Shown: positions 15,445-24,511, counted from the stretch's first letter. The stretch is DNA of 35,354 bases from Shewanella sp. (GCF_013214165.1 NZ_JABSSM010000043.1:1-35354); one strand, 5' to 3'. A program made the numbers and translations. Notes: generated from the letters alone by a model not told the origin.

Positions 15445-17459
15445 TAGTTAGCTCCTACTACTTTATTTTGTTGAATGTTACGTTCCCAGAAATATCCTTC
15501 ACGTAATACCGACGATTTTGTAACGCCATCGAATTTTATCTCGTAGGCATGAGAAATATCATCTTTTAGATAATCACTACTAAAATATGATTCATCGATC
15601 TCGGTATCTGTAGACAAGATAATTACCTGATGGCTAGCTTCTGGGAAGTAGTGCTCTATTAGTTTGTTTCTGTGCTTAGAATCGAGGCGACCAAGTGGTG
15701 TATCGATAATAATCGGTAGTTTCTTACCCGACGTTTTTCCGAGCGCTTCTAGAATTGAGATGGCATATATTTGTTTTTCACCAGCAGATAAGCCTTTACG
15801 GCTAATTACGTGCTTGTTTTCATCGATCAATTCAACATCAAATGTCTTTGTGTTGATACGTGCAGAAAGTTGCAGGTCTTCCTTACGTGCGAGTTTCCGA
15901 TAGCTCTTGATGAATTCAGTTTCCAGCTGTTTTACTCGTACCGCGGTAAGTTGCTCACTAAACTCAGCAAGCAGTGCATGAGTATTTTGTGCGTTGGTGA
16001 GTGAAGCTTCTGCTGTTGAAGCGACTTTATGTTTATCGTGTAGCTTTTGAACCTTACGGGCATAATCTATGGCTTCACGGTATTTTTTCTTTGCCGCTTC
16101 AGTGTTATCTCTGTGTTCGACAATAGCCGCTGTGCGATGACTATTGAGCACTTTAAGCGCTTCTAATTGAATTTCAAGTTGTTCTTGTTCTGGTGCTCGA
16201 GCAATATTGATTGAGATAGCTGCCACTTGCTCTTCGACTATTGTTAAGCGCTTACGTACAAGGTCAAAACGCTTGCGTGAAGAAGGGGCTTGGTTGTTCA
16301 CCTGGGCTTTTAGCTGGTCATATTCTCTGTCCGATAAATCCAGTAAAATATCTGTTTTAACTTGCTCCGCTTCTCTCTCAGTTAAACATTCTTTGATTTG
16401 CTCCAGTGCGACAAAGGAGTTAGAAAGTGTGAATGATAACTTTTTTTCAAGCTCAACCAGGAAGCCATTTAATTCAGTATTAAAGCTATCTGCTTGTTTA
16501 GCTTTCTTCTCTGCTTCCAACTGACTTAGCAAGTTTTTCATCGCATTAGGTGCAAGCGCGAAGGGTAGGTCACCTTCGATTTCAGTTCTTAATGCTCGCT
16601 CAAGTTCTTTTCGCTCTGCATCTAACTCAAACTGTTTAGATTTTTCTTGCTCACGACTTTGTGCCCAAGCACCACCTCGTGAAGAAAGTTCTTGTTCAGT
16701 TTTTTCGATATCTTTAGTGATAAGGTCAATCTTGGCCAAGCAAAGTGATGACTTATTCGCTAATTCGACCGCTGCGTGTTCCGCTGATGTTCTTTCTGAT
16801 TCCAGTTTTTCAATTTGAGCTTTGATGTTATCAGGCATAGCAGCCGCGTCATGGCGTCTTAGATAAATAGCTAAGTCACTACGTAACCGCTCAGCAACAT
16901 CGATTCCTAATAAACGACGTACTGCCGTTTGTAAGACTTCACCAGATTCATCTTCTGCAAGATCGGCAATTTTTTCGCCATCGAAGAAGAATAGGTCCGA
17001 AATACCTGGTGGTATTAATTCGTTGAGGAAACTTTGGCATTGATCGTAACTCATGCTGCTAAGCTCTGAATTATCTTGTTCAAGTACCAGTTTATCTTTT
17101 TGGCCGCGTTTCCAACCGCGAGTGACACGGTACTCACTTTCAATGCCATTATGGCTATGGGTAAAGATGAGCTGAATTGAAGTTTTATCTACACTGATGC
17201 CTACGCCATTATGGATCAGCGCATCGAGTTGCTCCTGATATTGAGCAGAGCTCATGCCTCGACCGAAAGCAGCACGACCATAAAGCGCTACGCGTACTGC
17301 CGTTAGGATAGAGGTCTTACCCGAACCATTCAATCCACCAAATAAAATGATGGGCGATGGAGTCGTTTGATGCTTACGGTTTATACGTGGTGCCAGGTCT
17401 ATTTCGTGTACGCCACGAAATACTCTGAAATTATTGATCACAAGGCTTTTGATTATCAT
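15444..17459 (-). CDS. dndD: DNA phosphorothioation protein DndD, SMC/Rad50-like ATPase
   Basis: A 671-aa ABC-type ATPase of the SMC/Rad50 class. Walker A is GLNGSGKT at 42-49; the signature LSAGEKQ is at 557-563; Walker B PIIIDTP is at 582-588, followed by the D-loop LGRLD. The middle, about 200-500, is a long coiled coil broken near its centre. I see no CXXC zinc hook at the coil tip. DndD gives the ATPase or DNA-opening activity that accompanies sulfur insertion. It starts one base after dndC ends. Confidence 0.93.
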   Translation of the reverse strand: MIIKSLVINNFRVFRGVHEIDLAPRINRKHQTTPSPIILFGGLNGSGKTSILTAVRVALYGRAAFGRGMSSAQYQEQLDALIHNGVGISVDKTSIQLIFTHSHNGIESEYRVTRGWKRGQKDKLVLEQDNSELSSMSYDQCQSFLNELIPPGISDLFFFDGEKIADLAEDESGEVLQTAVRRLLGIDVAERLRSDLAIYLRRHDAAAMPDNIKAQIEKLESERTSAEHAAVELANKSSLCLAKIDLITKDIEKTEQELSSRGGAWAQSREQEKSKQFELDAERKELERALRTEIEGDLPFALAPNAMKNLLSQLEAEKKAKQADSFNTELNGFLVELEKKLSFTLSNSFVALEQIKECLTEREAEQVKTDILLDLSDREYDQLKAQVNNQAPSSRKRFDLVRKRLTIVEEQVAAISINIARAPEQEQLEIQLEALKVLNSHRTAAIVEHRDNTEAAKKKYREAIDYARKVQKLHDKHKVASTAEASLTNAQNTHALLAEFSEQLTAVRVKQLETEFIKSYRKLARKEDLQLSARINTKTFDVELIDENKHVISRKGLSAGEKQIYAISILEALGKTSGKKLPIIIDTPLGRLDSKHRNKLIEHYFPEASHQVIILSTDTEIDESYFSSDYLKDDISHAYEIKFDGVTKSSVLREGYFWERNIQQNKVVGAN

Positions 17460-17460
17460 T

Positions 17461-19227
17461 TTAAAAGTCCACCTTAGCTTGCTTGTCTAGCGCCAGGATT
17501 TCAGTCTCGTACTTTTCGATTTGATCTTTATGGATATCAAAGTCTGACTTACTCTGTAGTTGAGCATGTCGCTGTTTAATTTCCTCCAAAGAACCCCAAT
17601 CCTGCCTAAGTAAGGTACCTAGTTTATCGAATACTCCGGTGCGTCGGCTTAAACCTTCGAGGGAAAGCTCCAGATCGAGAAGTTTCTGTACCATCTCCGG
17701 CTCTACCGCATATTTTTCACTTAAATCTTGCAGTATTTGTGCTTCAAGTTCGCCGAAACTAGAGTTGTCATTAATCACCCAGTTAAGGTCGGTACCGAAG
17801 ACTTCACGATAAATCTTTGGCAGTGTATCGGCCCAATCCGGCTCATTAGGATCGTTGAGCCATTCTTGACGAATAGCATGAAGCTCGGGCTCAGTGACTA
17901 AGGTGACAGAATAACCGTTTTTATTAAATTCTCTTTGTTGTACCAATAACTCAGTGAGCCACTCTTTACGATACTTAAGCCAATAAGGTCCTGGCACATG
18001 TGCACGCACAGATGATAACTCTTGACCCTCTTTAACACGTTGATAATTAACTTTACCTACACGGCGTTTGAAGTTGCGATAAATATCTTTATTCGCTGGT
18101 ACATTCGTTTCAGCAAGCTTATTACGGAAGGTGAGTAGAGGTTGCATCCACTCTTCGCCATTTTTAATCAAGCTTTCCATGGCACGATCTTTAGTGACAA
18201 CAGTACAGGTCCAACAGCCAAATCGAGAGTTTCCACATGATGGTGTGCTGTCATCGATGACCATAGGGCACTCACCTTGATCAGATGAGTCTTTATATAG
18301 GTTCCAAAGAGTGAGGTTTTTTCCGCCCCAAGGATTTTCCCATTCAAGGTCATACTCATTTGACCATTTCTTACCTATGCCCATAGGGGAAATAGTCACC
18401 TCTAAGCTACAGGCACGAATGAGTTTCCACACATCGTCCATACTCCAAGTATCAATAGGGGTATAGATAAATGCGTTGGCAAGCGTTGTATGCCGTGCAA
18501 GTCGAGTGTTTTCAATTTTATGTTTTGCAATAACCTGAGCACGAGAAGCACTTTCTTGACTACGAGAGCCAAGAATAACTATCACCTCATCATGCTGTGA
18601 GACTTTATCTTTGATGAAGTCACTAACAGGATCGATCTTCATTCTTTCGGTACACCAACGGAAACTTTGTGTTGGGGCTGGATAGCCTTTGCCCAATAAA
18701 CAGGACCAGAATGTTTGGTGCGGTTTTGGCAATACCTTATGTGTCGTTAACGGTAAACCATCACGCCTAGCTTGATTACCGATGCTTTCGAGTGAACGGT
18801 TCACATGATCTACAACGAGTGGTGTTTCAACTAAGGTATCCGAAGCGACGACGTAAACGGGTTTAGTTCGTTTGCTCTCGTCGAGTGACAATAAGGCCAG
18901 GTAGATCAGAGTAACGACAGCCGTTGAGTCTTTACCGCCACTATAACCTATGACCCAAGGACGGTTATCGGAACAATAAACACTTTGAACATCATCAATA
19001 AAATGTTGAAGTAAAAAGCCTTCATTGCTTTTTTGCTCGCGCAATAAGTCACGACATAAATTCATACTGACTTGATGCTTTAATGAATCATCAAGCTTGT
19101 TATATTTATCTAACTCTACGGGTAAAGTGTCACTATTTTTATATCGCTTGAAGCCGGCAAAGAATTCTTTTTGAATATATTCTAACTGCTCATCGTCTAG
19201 CGCATCGGCTTGGAATAAATCAGCCAT
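17461..19227 (-). CDS. dndC: DNA phosphorothioation sulfurtransferase DndC
   Basis: A 588-aa PP-loop protein of the PAPS-reductase-like class. The SGGKDST loop at 96-102 binds ATP. Cys192 (RWCTERM) and the cluster Cys320, Cys331, Cys338, Cys341 (in SCGNSRFGCWTC) fit the cysteines that hold the iron-sulfur cluster and carry sulfur in DndC. The protein takes sulfur from a cysteine desulfurase and, with DndD and DndE, adds it to the DNA backbone. No dndA is present, so a host IscS-type enzyme presumably supplies the sulfur (inference). I chose ATG 19227 because it has GAGG at the right distance and overlaps dndB by eight bases. A GTG at 19239 would add four residues but has no binding site. Confidence 0.93.
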   Translation of the reverse strand: MADLFQADALDDEQLEYIQKEFFAGFKRYKNSDTLPVELDKYNKLDDSLKHQVSMNLCRDLLREQKSNEGFLLQHFIDDVQSVYCSDNRPWVIGYSGGKDSTAVVTLIYLALLSLDESKRTKPVYVVASDTLVETPLVVDHVNRSLESIGNQARRDGLPLTTHKVLPKPHQTFWSCLLGKGYPAPTQSFRWCTERMKIDPVSDFIKDKVSQHDEVIVILGSRSQESASRAQVIAKHKIENTRLARHTTLANAFIYTPIDTWSMDDVWKLIRACSLEVTISPMGIGKKWSNEYDLEWENPWGGKNLTLWNLYKDSSDQGECPMVIDDSTPSCGNSRFGCWTCTVVTKDRAMESLIKNGEEWMQPLLTFRNKLAETNVPANKDIYRNFKRRVGKVNYQRVKEGQELSSVRAHVPGPYWLKYRKEWLTELLVQQREFNKNGYSVTLVTEPELHAIRQEWLNDPNEPDWADTLPKIYREVFGTDLNWVINDNSSFGELEAQILQDLSEKYAVEPEMVQKLLDLELSLEGLSRRTGVFDKLGTLLRQDWGSLEEIKQRHAQLQSKSDFDIHKDQIEKYETEILALDKQAKVDF

Positions 19228-20329
19228 TAGATGCCTCACTACTTGGTATATGTTGGTTTTCTAGGGCTCGCTCTTCCGGAGTTAATGAAAGTGACAAAGT
19301 TTGTTTAAGTGCGTTGGTGGTCAACATGATGTTGGTAGACGCTTTACTTAACTTGCCATGTAGCATGCTTCGGTGGGCCCATACAGGATTGGATTTTCTC
19401 CAATCGACATTTTTTAATTGCTTAATTGTTTCTTTCCATTCATTAGGTTGTGCTGTAATTAATGAACAACCTAATGAGCCCAAGGCATGCAATCCAACAC
19501 CATGTGCATGGATATATTCTTGCCTAAATTGGGAAGGGGATAACTCTTTTTTTATTACCATTTGCCATTCAGGAGTGGCAGCAAAGACAGCTTGCCAATA
19601 TTCAGAAGCTAATTGCTTCTCTTCATCAGTGAAACTGTCTTTCATGCCTTTACCCAGAAGTGCTCGGTTTGCTTGCTTCAAGCTGCTCAGAGTGAAGAGC
19701 TTACCGCTCTTAGAGCTGATGCTTGATTTCTCCATCTCAGTAAAACCTTTAAAAGGTTTAATGCTCTGTGCCAAGTGTCTGGCAAGCTCGGAGCTCTCGT
19801 CTCTGTGATCGTACAATGCACCTAAGGAAGGGCTGGGTTTCACTGCATATTTGTTCAGATCGGCAAACATCTGCTGGCTTCGCTCAAGACCTTCATCGAC
19901 AAAAAACAACACAGGTATGTTGTCATGGGCTAATTCAGGTTGTTCTTTTATTGCGGCTTCGATTGCGGCACGTCTGTGCTGACCGTCATTGATAAGGATT
20001 TGAGCATCCATAGGTATTTTTAATGTACCTAAGTTGGGTGTATCCAGATGGTCACTTTCTTCGAAGGTGACTGTTGAAGCCACTGAAACTGTTAAGGCCG
20101 AAAAAACATAGCCTTTGGGGTTGTCTACAAGATAACGTACCATCTCTGGGATACGTGATTTATTTAACGTACGCTGAGCCCTTAGCTCTGGTGGCACTTC
20201 TTCTTCGTCAAACACGAAGATTTTAGGAATAGTGCTTAAGGGGCAAGTCGCTATGTAGAAAGGCTTTCCAGCTTGAATCCCCCTCACTGCTGGAAATGAA
20301 AAACAATAACCATCTTGTGCGCTTCTCAT
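19220..20329 (-). CDS. dndB: DNA phosphorothioation protein DndB (DGQHR protein, likely regulator)
   Basis: A 369-aa protein with DGQHR at 115-119 (LINDGQHRRAAI) and the later QMFADLNKYAV segment. Cys29 is present; from memory, a Cys at this position matters for DNA binding by the Salmonella DndB. DndB is not needed for sulfur insertion; in studied bacteria it represses the dnd operon. It is the first gene of dndBCDE, overlaps dndC by eight bases, and has AGGAG six to ten bases before its ATG. The region just upstream is rich in ACGT half-sites, which would suit self-regulation (inference). Confidence 0.92.
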   Translation of the reverse strand: MRSAQDGYCFSFPAVRGIQAGKPFYIATCPLSTIPKIFVFDEEEVPPELRAQRTLNKSRIPEMVRYLVDNPKGYVFSALTVSVASTVTFEESDHLDTPNLGTLKIPMDAQILINDGQHRRAAIEAAIKEQPELAHDNIPVLFFVDEGLERSQQMFADLNKYAVKPSPSLGALYDHRDESSELARHLAQSIKPFKGFTEMEKSSISSKSGKLFTLSSLKQANRALLGKGMKDSFTDEEKQLASEYWQAVFAATPEWQMVIKKELSPSQFRQEYIHAHGVGLHALGSLGCSLITAQPNEWKETIKQLKNVDWRKSNPVWAHRSMLHGKLSKASTNIMLTTNALKQTLSLSLTPEERALENQHIPSSEASNG

Positions 20330-20340
20330 GGGAACTCCTA

Positions 20341-20407
20341 ACGTGAAACATGACGTTAATTAAAGTTTAGTACGTCAACGTATCACGTCAAATCTAGTGT
20401 AAGACGT
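20341..20407 (-). promoter_or_regulatory. ACGT-rich control region of the dnd operon
   Basis: Six ACGT cores lie in 67 bases, starting at 20341, 20353, 20372, 20378, 20385 and 20404. They make up small palindromes such as TACGTCAACGTA (20371-20382) and the imperfect AACGTGAAACATGACGTT (20340-20357). I recall a Salmonella DndB site of the form TACG-N10-CGTA; here the matching half-sites are four bases apart, so the resemblance is partial. Confidence 0.45.
20364..20391 (-). promoter_or_regulatory. Predicted sigma70 promoter of dndBCDE
   Basis: On the minus strand, -35 TTGACG (20391-20386), a 16-base spacer and -10 TAAACT (20369-20364). It lies about 35 bases ahead of the dndB start. The TACG-N4-CGTA palindrome sits in the spacer, where a bound repressor would block RNA polymerase. 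Confidence 0.5.
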
Positions 20408-20420
20408 TATAGGTATAACG
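20405..20420. promoter_or_regulatory. 16-base palindrome upstream of the dnd promoter
   Basis: CGTTATAGGTATAACG has perfect 7-base arms and a 2-base centre. It begins 14 bases upstream of the predicted -35 element, a common operator or activator position. It is also 80 to 100 bases past the end of the methyltransferase gene. Confidence 0.45.
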
Positions 20421-20501
20421 GGGAAGGTGGCTATTCTAGTAGATTATGACATGCAATGCACGGAGGAAAAGCAGAATCTGTGTCTTCAGTTTAATAAGTA
20501 G

Positions 20502-22538
20502 TCAGGTTAGTTTATAAAAGCGATAGCTCCGAATTTCAAGGCCTTTTGGCTTCAAATTTGATGTGACATCACTCAAGTTACAGGGCCTTTTGTTGTCTTC
20601 AAAAATATCTATTTTCTTCAATCGCTTATCAAATGAAATTTGTTTGTTGAAGTCTTCGAATGTTTCATCCTGAAACTGGCTCTTGTATATCAGTGGTGGT
20701 CGTTTGTCTTTTTCTACATAGTCAAAAAAATCGACATCCAACTGCCACATTTTTACCTTGATACGTTCACGCAGGGTGGGCAAGGGGCTGGTATTAAAGT
20801 CATCGTATCCCATAAAGCTGACTTTGCCTGAGGTGATATGAATTTTTACTAAATCTATTTCATCTAGCTCACCGTAGAGTTGTGCCGCTGCGCCTACGTA
20901 TATCCGTAACAGTGCCGGTAGATAAGGCAGGAATTTTTTGTGAAGCTCTAGTGAGTGGCCTAAGTTTAGCTTGCTGGCTGGTAGCGATTCATGTGCTTGA
21001 ATACAGGCCAGCTCAATCTCTTCAGTATTGGCGATACGGTAAAGCAAAATTTTTGATTCGGCCAGTGCCACTTTATAAGTGTCGAAGAACACCTTGATGT
21101 CACGTTTCTGCTCTTCGGGTAGATGTTGGTAGCCTTTGTGCTGCTCAAACTGACATAAAGCGAAGTACACCAGTAGATCTTCTCGACGCATCTCAATCGC
21201 AGCTTCAAATTCGCTAGTAGCCAGTTCACCTTGAACTTGGAGTAGTAACTTGAGCGCTTTCTTGGCATTACCAAGGGCTAAATTGATATCAGCTATTTCA
21301 GAAAACTCCTCTAGCACCGGCAGTCGCCCTAGCTGTAAACATCGATCCCAAAACCGATTGAGTAACTCATGATGCCGGGTAAACAGTAATCTGGCTTGCT
21401 CTTCACTAGTGGGAGTCGGTGCTGTAATTTGTTTCCAGGCATGGTGACGTTTGAAGCGTCCAGATAGGAAGCGCTGTTCCTCAATCTTATCTTTAAAGAC
21501 ATAATAAATACCAGGTGCGATGGCGATAGCATTCTCATCCAGCGTGCGCTCGATATATCCTTTGAGCTCTGCCTGTGCATAGTACTTTTGAAAGGTGTTA
21601 CGGGAGGTGATGACACCATCTTTATACGGCGTGAACTGGCTGATGTATTTGTCATTGGCTAACATGGCCGATACCACCAGTAATTTATGCGTAAGTTGCC
21701 ACGCGCCTATGAGGGCTTCACTTCTTTCAACCTGATCTTCAATCACATTGATCACGAAGCCAATATTGACCAGATCTGAGGTAAGTTTATCGTCCTCGGG
21801 CCTGAATTTTGGATCCCAGCCGATAGCATCTAGCCCGTGAGCCTGTAATTCGGTTAAGTCATCACCGCGGCCGCAGCCATAATCAAAAATCGTATAGTCA
21901 CCATTAAGATAACCTTGCTTGGCCAGCTGTTTCATTGGTGCTGAGAGTTCATGACGCACAATTGCTGTTTTATGACGGTCAATTGATGATGCTTGTTCAC
22001 TATTATCTGGCGACGTGAGGGCAGAACTGCGAAATAATCTGCCATCGAGTAGAGTATAACCGTGCCGCTCTATTACTCTTAACCAAGACTGCTTAAAGCC
22101 TATCATACGACTGTTATCGTAGAGCCCCGCATTTTCTCCCTCTTGGGTAATGTATTCAAACTCTTCGTAGCTAGTGTGGTGTGTGGGCAGCATGGTTTCT
22201 TTGCGATGCAGAATAGGCGGGTTATCGCTATTTGTATAATCGACAATGCGGTGGCTTAATTTATTGAGATCTACGGTGACACTCTGTGTGAGCGATGGAT
22301 AAGCTTCGGTGAAGAAGGAGGGATAAGAGAGTAAGGATAATCTGAACTCATTACGGGATAACTTAACTATGTGCCAGTCTTGAGTTTCAATTTTAAGTGC
22401 TTTAGCGACTGCGTGGATAAACTGAGTAAGCGACGCTTCTAGCTCACTGAAGCTATCTTTATGTAGATAAACGGCGTCGGGTAATTTTTTCCCTAAGGGG
22501 ATGTCACGAATTAGGTGAGTAAACTGCAGTGCGTCCAT
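20502..22538 (-). CDS. DNA phosphorothioation-associated putative methyltransferase
   Basis: A 678-aa protein. The SAM-binding motif I reads FDYGCGRGDD at about 218-227, followed by an acidic strand (GWDPKF). The N-terminal 120 residues (FTHLIRDIPLGKKLPDAVYLH) match the opening of the methyltransferase family commonly found beside dnd genes. The C-terminal 300 residues have no domain that I recognise. What it methylates is not known; a role in DNA or nucleotide modification near the dnd system is inferred from context. It follows the HTH-like gene after 29 bases and has AAGGG five bases ahead of the ATG. A separate promoter follows it, so dndBCDE can be expressed independently. Confidence 0.82.
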   Translation of the reverse strand: MDALQFTHLIRDIPLGKKLPDAVYLHKDSFSELEASLTQFIHAVAKALKIETQDWHIVKLSRNEFRLSLLSYPSFFTEAYPSLTQSVTVDLNKLSHRIVDYTNSDNPPILHRKETMLPTHHTSYEEFEYITQEGENAGLYDNSRMIGFKQSWLRVIERHGYTLLDGRLFRSSALTSPDNSEQASSIDRHKTAIVRHELSAPMKQLAKQGYLNGDYTIFDYGCGRGDDLTELQAHGLDAIGWDPKFRPEDDKLTSDLVNIGFVINVIEDQVERSEALIGAWQLTHKLLVVSAMLANDKYISQFTPYKDGVITSRNTFQKYYAQAELKGYIERTLDENAIAIAPGIYYVFKDKIEEQRFLSGRFKRHHAWKQITAPTPTSEEQARLLFTRHHELLNRFWDRCLQLGRLPVLEEFSEIADINLALGNAKKALKLLLQVQGELATSEFEAAIEMRREDLLVYFALCQFEQHKGYQHLPEEQKRDIKVFFDTYKVALAESKILLYRIANTEEIELACIQAHESLPASKLNLGHSLELHKKFLPYLPALLRIYVGAAAQLYGELDEIDLVKIHITSGKVSFMGYDDFNTSPLPTLRERIKVKMWQLDVDFFDYVEKDKRPPLIYKSQFQDETFEDFNKQISFDKRLKKIDIFEDNKRPCNLSDVTSNLKPKGLEIRSYRFYKLT

Positions 22539-22567
22539 GTTTTCCCTTAATGATTAATCTTTAGCAG

Positions 22568-22786
22568 TTAGTCAGACGGAGTATCCAACAGATATAGGTA
22601 GCTATTACCTTTCTTTTTAAAGACTAACTCACCGCTCATTCGTTTATGCATCAAATCACAACCCGATATTCCAAGTTTCTGCATGGCCTCTTTGCTAGTC
22701 AGCCACTTGCTACTTTCGATACCTTCTCTACTGGCCAAATTGGCTATCGATTGTTCGAGGTGCTTACCTTTTGGGTCATTACTCAT
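22568..22786 (-). CDS. Small HTH / excisionase-like DNA-binding protein
   Basis: A 72-aa protein. Residues 27-66 (WLTSKEAMQKLGISGCDL, then a GELVFKKKGNSYLYLL hairpin) look like a MerR- or excisionase-type winged helix that reads one helix in the major groove. The first 25 residues are polar. It lies 10 bases after the M15-like gene and 29 bases before the methyltransferase, so it belongs to their operon. It may regulate that operon or help another protein bind DNA. An AAGG precedes the ATG. Family assignment is tentative. Confidence 0.6.
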   Translation of the reverse strand: MSNDPKGKHLEQSIANLASREGIESSKWLTSKEAMQKLGISGCDLMHKRMSGELVFKKKGNSYLYLLDTPSD

Positions 22787-22796
22787 CTGTACAACC

Positions 22797-23423
22797 TTAG
22801 TAGTTCAGCCGTTTAATCATGGCCACGACATCGTTACCTGATGCTCTGTTTCCAGGCGTCCTGCGCCCAGAAATTTGATTGGTATTCATTAACTGTACGA
22901 ACTGATTCATCTCAGGTCCATAACTGATATGTAGCGGCCGTGACTTGCCATAATAGTAGATACGATCAAATTCTAGGTTTTCTGCAATCCAAACTATGAC
23001 TTCATCCATTCTGCCAGCCATATAATCCACCTTAAAGTCGACCGCAGCCCCCAAGCGTGTGCATATCAATTTACCCTTGCTGTTTAGCTCATGGCAAGTA
23101 TGTTGATCAAGATTAGGCGCTATGTGGGGATTATGATTGTGTGTAATCGCCCGTGACAGCTCTGGCGAGCAAAAGCCATAGGTGAGGGTGATAGGCCCAA
23201 ATTGATCCACAATAGGGTCAAGCAGATGAACGGCTAATTGTTGTAATGCGTCGAACGTTTGATCTTGAACCGGAATGTTAGTCACTTTACCAAGTCTAGC
23301 TGTATCACTACACTCGATTAAATCTTGATAGTTGAAATGTCGGCTGGCTTGAGCTGTTATTTTAGGCCCATAATTTGAGGCCTGATTGTGGATTAAATTT
23401 TTAGCACGTGATTGTTCAGTCAT
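22797..23423 (-). CDS. Peptidase M15-like fold protein, zinc site possibly incomplete
   Basis: A 208-aa protein taken from ATG 23423, whose first base is the last of the upstream stop (TAATG); an upstream in-frame start at 23471 is less likely. Residues 70-170 follow the M15 D-Ala-D-Ala peptidase pattern: LDPIVDQFGPITLTYGFCSPELSRAI, then LGAAVDF with Asp129, VIVWIAENLEFDRIY, and LHIS with His165. The first zinc histidine, expected seven residues before Asp129, is Thr122, while a histidine-rich insert (residues 95-111) precedes it. There is no signal peptide, so a cell-wall role is unlikely. The fold may serve another purpose in this operon, or the insert may supply the metal ligand. Confidence 0.6.
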   Translation of the reverse strand: MTEQSRAKNLIHNQASNYGPKITAQASRHFNYQDLIECSDTARLGKVTNIPVQDQTFDALQQLAVHLLDPIVDQFGPITLTYGFCSPELSRAITHNHNPHIAPNLDQHTCHELNSKGKLICTRLGAAVDFKVDYMAGRMDEVIVWIAENLEFDRIYYYGKSRPLHISYGPEMNQFVQLMNTNQISGRRTPGNRASGNDVVAMIKRLNY

Positions 23424-24415
23424 TAAGAAGACATTATTGTTTTTCTTGTGATATCTAAGATGTCTATACACCTTTTAATTGCACTTTTTGTCTGCGTCAT
23501 ATCGAGTAACCCCGTGGCTGTGACTGATGGGAAATCTTCATGATAATTAGCCAATGTAGTATTGATCTTGCCACTTTTCTTACCTTTGCCTAATATGTTA
23601 GCTGTGTCTGAGTTAAAAACAGACTCCCTGAATTTATTCACATCATCAAAGTTTAACCCTTTGGCTTTAGACTCTAATTTTATTGAAAGTTTTCGAGTTT
23701 TTTGGCTAATACGAAGATATGAGCCTAGTGATAATTGTTCATGCTCTTGCCAGTAGAAGTAGCAGCCTTTGCTACTGGCATAACCTGATAAATTGAAACC
23801 CTCATAATGCTTACTAAGTTCAGTAAAAAAGCCATTCCATGTAGTGTCGGACCAATCTTTTACCAGTATTGACTCGTAAGATCTAGTTTCTTCAATCATA
23901 CATTTTAGATGCTGGTAGTAATCCCTTAAAATGCCTACAGGTAACTGATTTTCTTCAGTCTTGAACGAATCTATAAAATCATATGCCGTGTATATCGAGT
24001 AACCAGCTGTTTTGACTGAGCTATAATCTAGCTGCACTCCTGTTTTAAAGTAAATAAAACTCATTCTATGATCATTAAATTCACTTTCTATTTGCTGTTT
24101 ATAACGTTGCAGTTGATCTGAATGCTCTGCGGTATTCGTTTTATCTTCAATCACAATACAATGGTTATCATTGATCACCAAGAGCACATCAATATTCTTG
24201 TACTGCTTGTATATTTTTACGCTTTTGAGTTGGTCTGGACAAGTTTCATTACACTTTTCTAGGAGTGAAGTTAGGAAAGTTTTACCGTAAGAATGTAGTG
24301 CAGGATCGAACTGTTCATTTACAGGATTAGCCCACTCAAGTAGCCAACAAATGACTGCATCCTGTGATAGCTCACTTGTCGCATATTCGAATATGTTTGG
24401 TGCTTTTTTTGTCAT
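23423..24415 (-). CDS. PD-(D/E)XK nuclease superfamily protein
   Basis: A 330-aa protein resembling the PDDEXK_4-type family. It begins with the typical NIFEYATSELSQDAVICWLLEWA segment holding Glu15. The catalytic core is Asp76 (KNIDVLLVI), then Glu90-Asp91-Lys92 (CIVIEDKT), followed by a helix with Gln-Leu-X-X-Tyr (residues 101-105). All key residues are intact, so it is likely an active nuclease. AAGGA lies before the ATG. It is the first gene of a run (nuclease, M15-like, HTH, methyltransferase) placed between Zorya and dnd. Similar proteins are frequent in defence islands but few are characterised. Confidence 0.75.
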   Translation of the reverse strand: MTKKAPNIFEYATSELSQDAVICWLLEWANPVNEQFDPALHSYGKTFLTSLLEKCNETCPDQLKSVKIYKQYKNIDVLLVINDNHCIVIEDKTNTAEHSDQLQRYKQQIESEFNDHRMSFIYFKTGVQLDYSSVKTAGYSIYTAYDFIDSFKTEENQLPVGILRDYYQHLKCMIEETRSYESILVKDWSDTTWNGFFTELSKHYEGFNLSGYASSKGCYFYWQEHEQLSLGSYLRISQKTRKLSIKLESKAKGLNFDDVNKFRESVFNSDTANILGKGKKSGKINTTLANYHEDFPSVTATGLLDMTQTKSAIKRCIDILDITRKTIMSS

Positions 24416-24474
24416 GATAATTCCTTTATCAATTTGATGTGGGTCGCTGTAAACGGTTTTAATTACTTATATAT

Positions 24475-24501
24475 CCTTCAAAGGTGTTGGGCCTTTCAAG
24501 G
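24475..24501 (-). terminator. Hairpin between zorD and the PD-(D/E)XK gene
   Basis: Two near-complementary 10-base arms (CCTTGAAAGG and CCTTTGAAGG on the minus strand) with one central mismatch and a seven-base loop lie just past the zorD stop. No T-run follows. It may be a weak terminator that allows some read-through into the next gene. Confidence 0.3.
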
Positions 24502-24511
24502 TATATTGTTG

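Noticed and set aside
2850..20329. Search for dndA (cysteine desulfurase) and dndI
   Set aside because: No pyridoxal-phosphate desulfurase pattern is present anywhere in the window, and the small gene after dptH cannot be matched to dndI from sequence alone.
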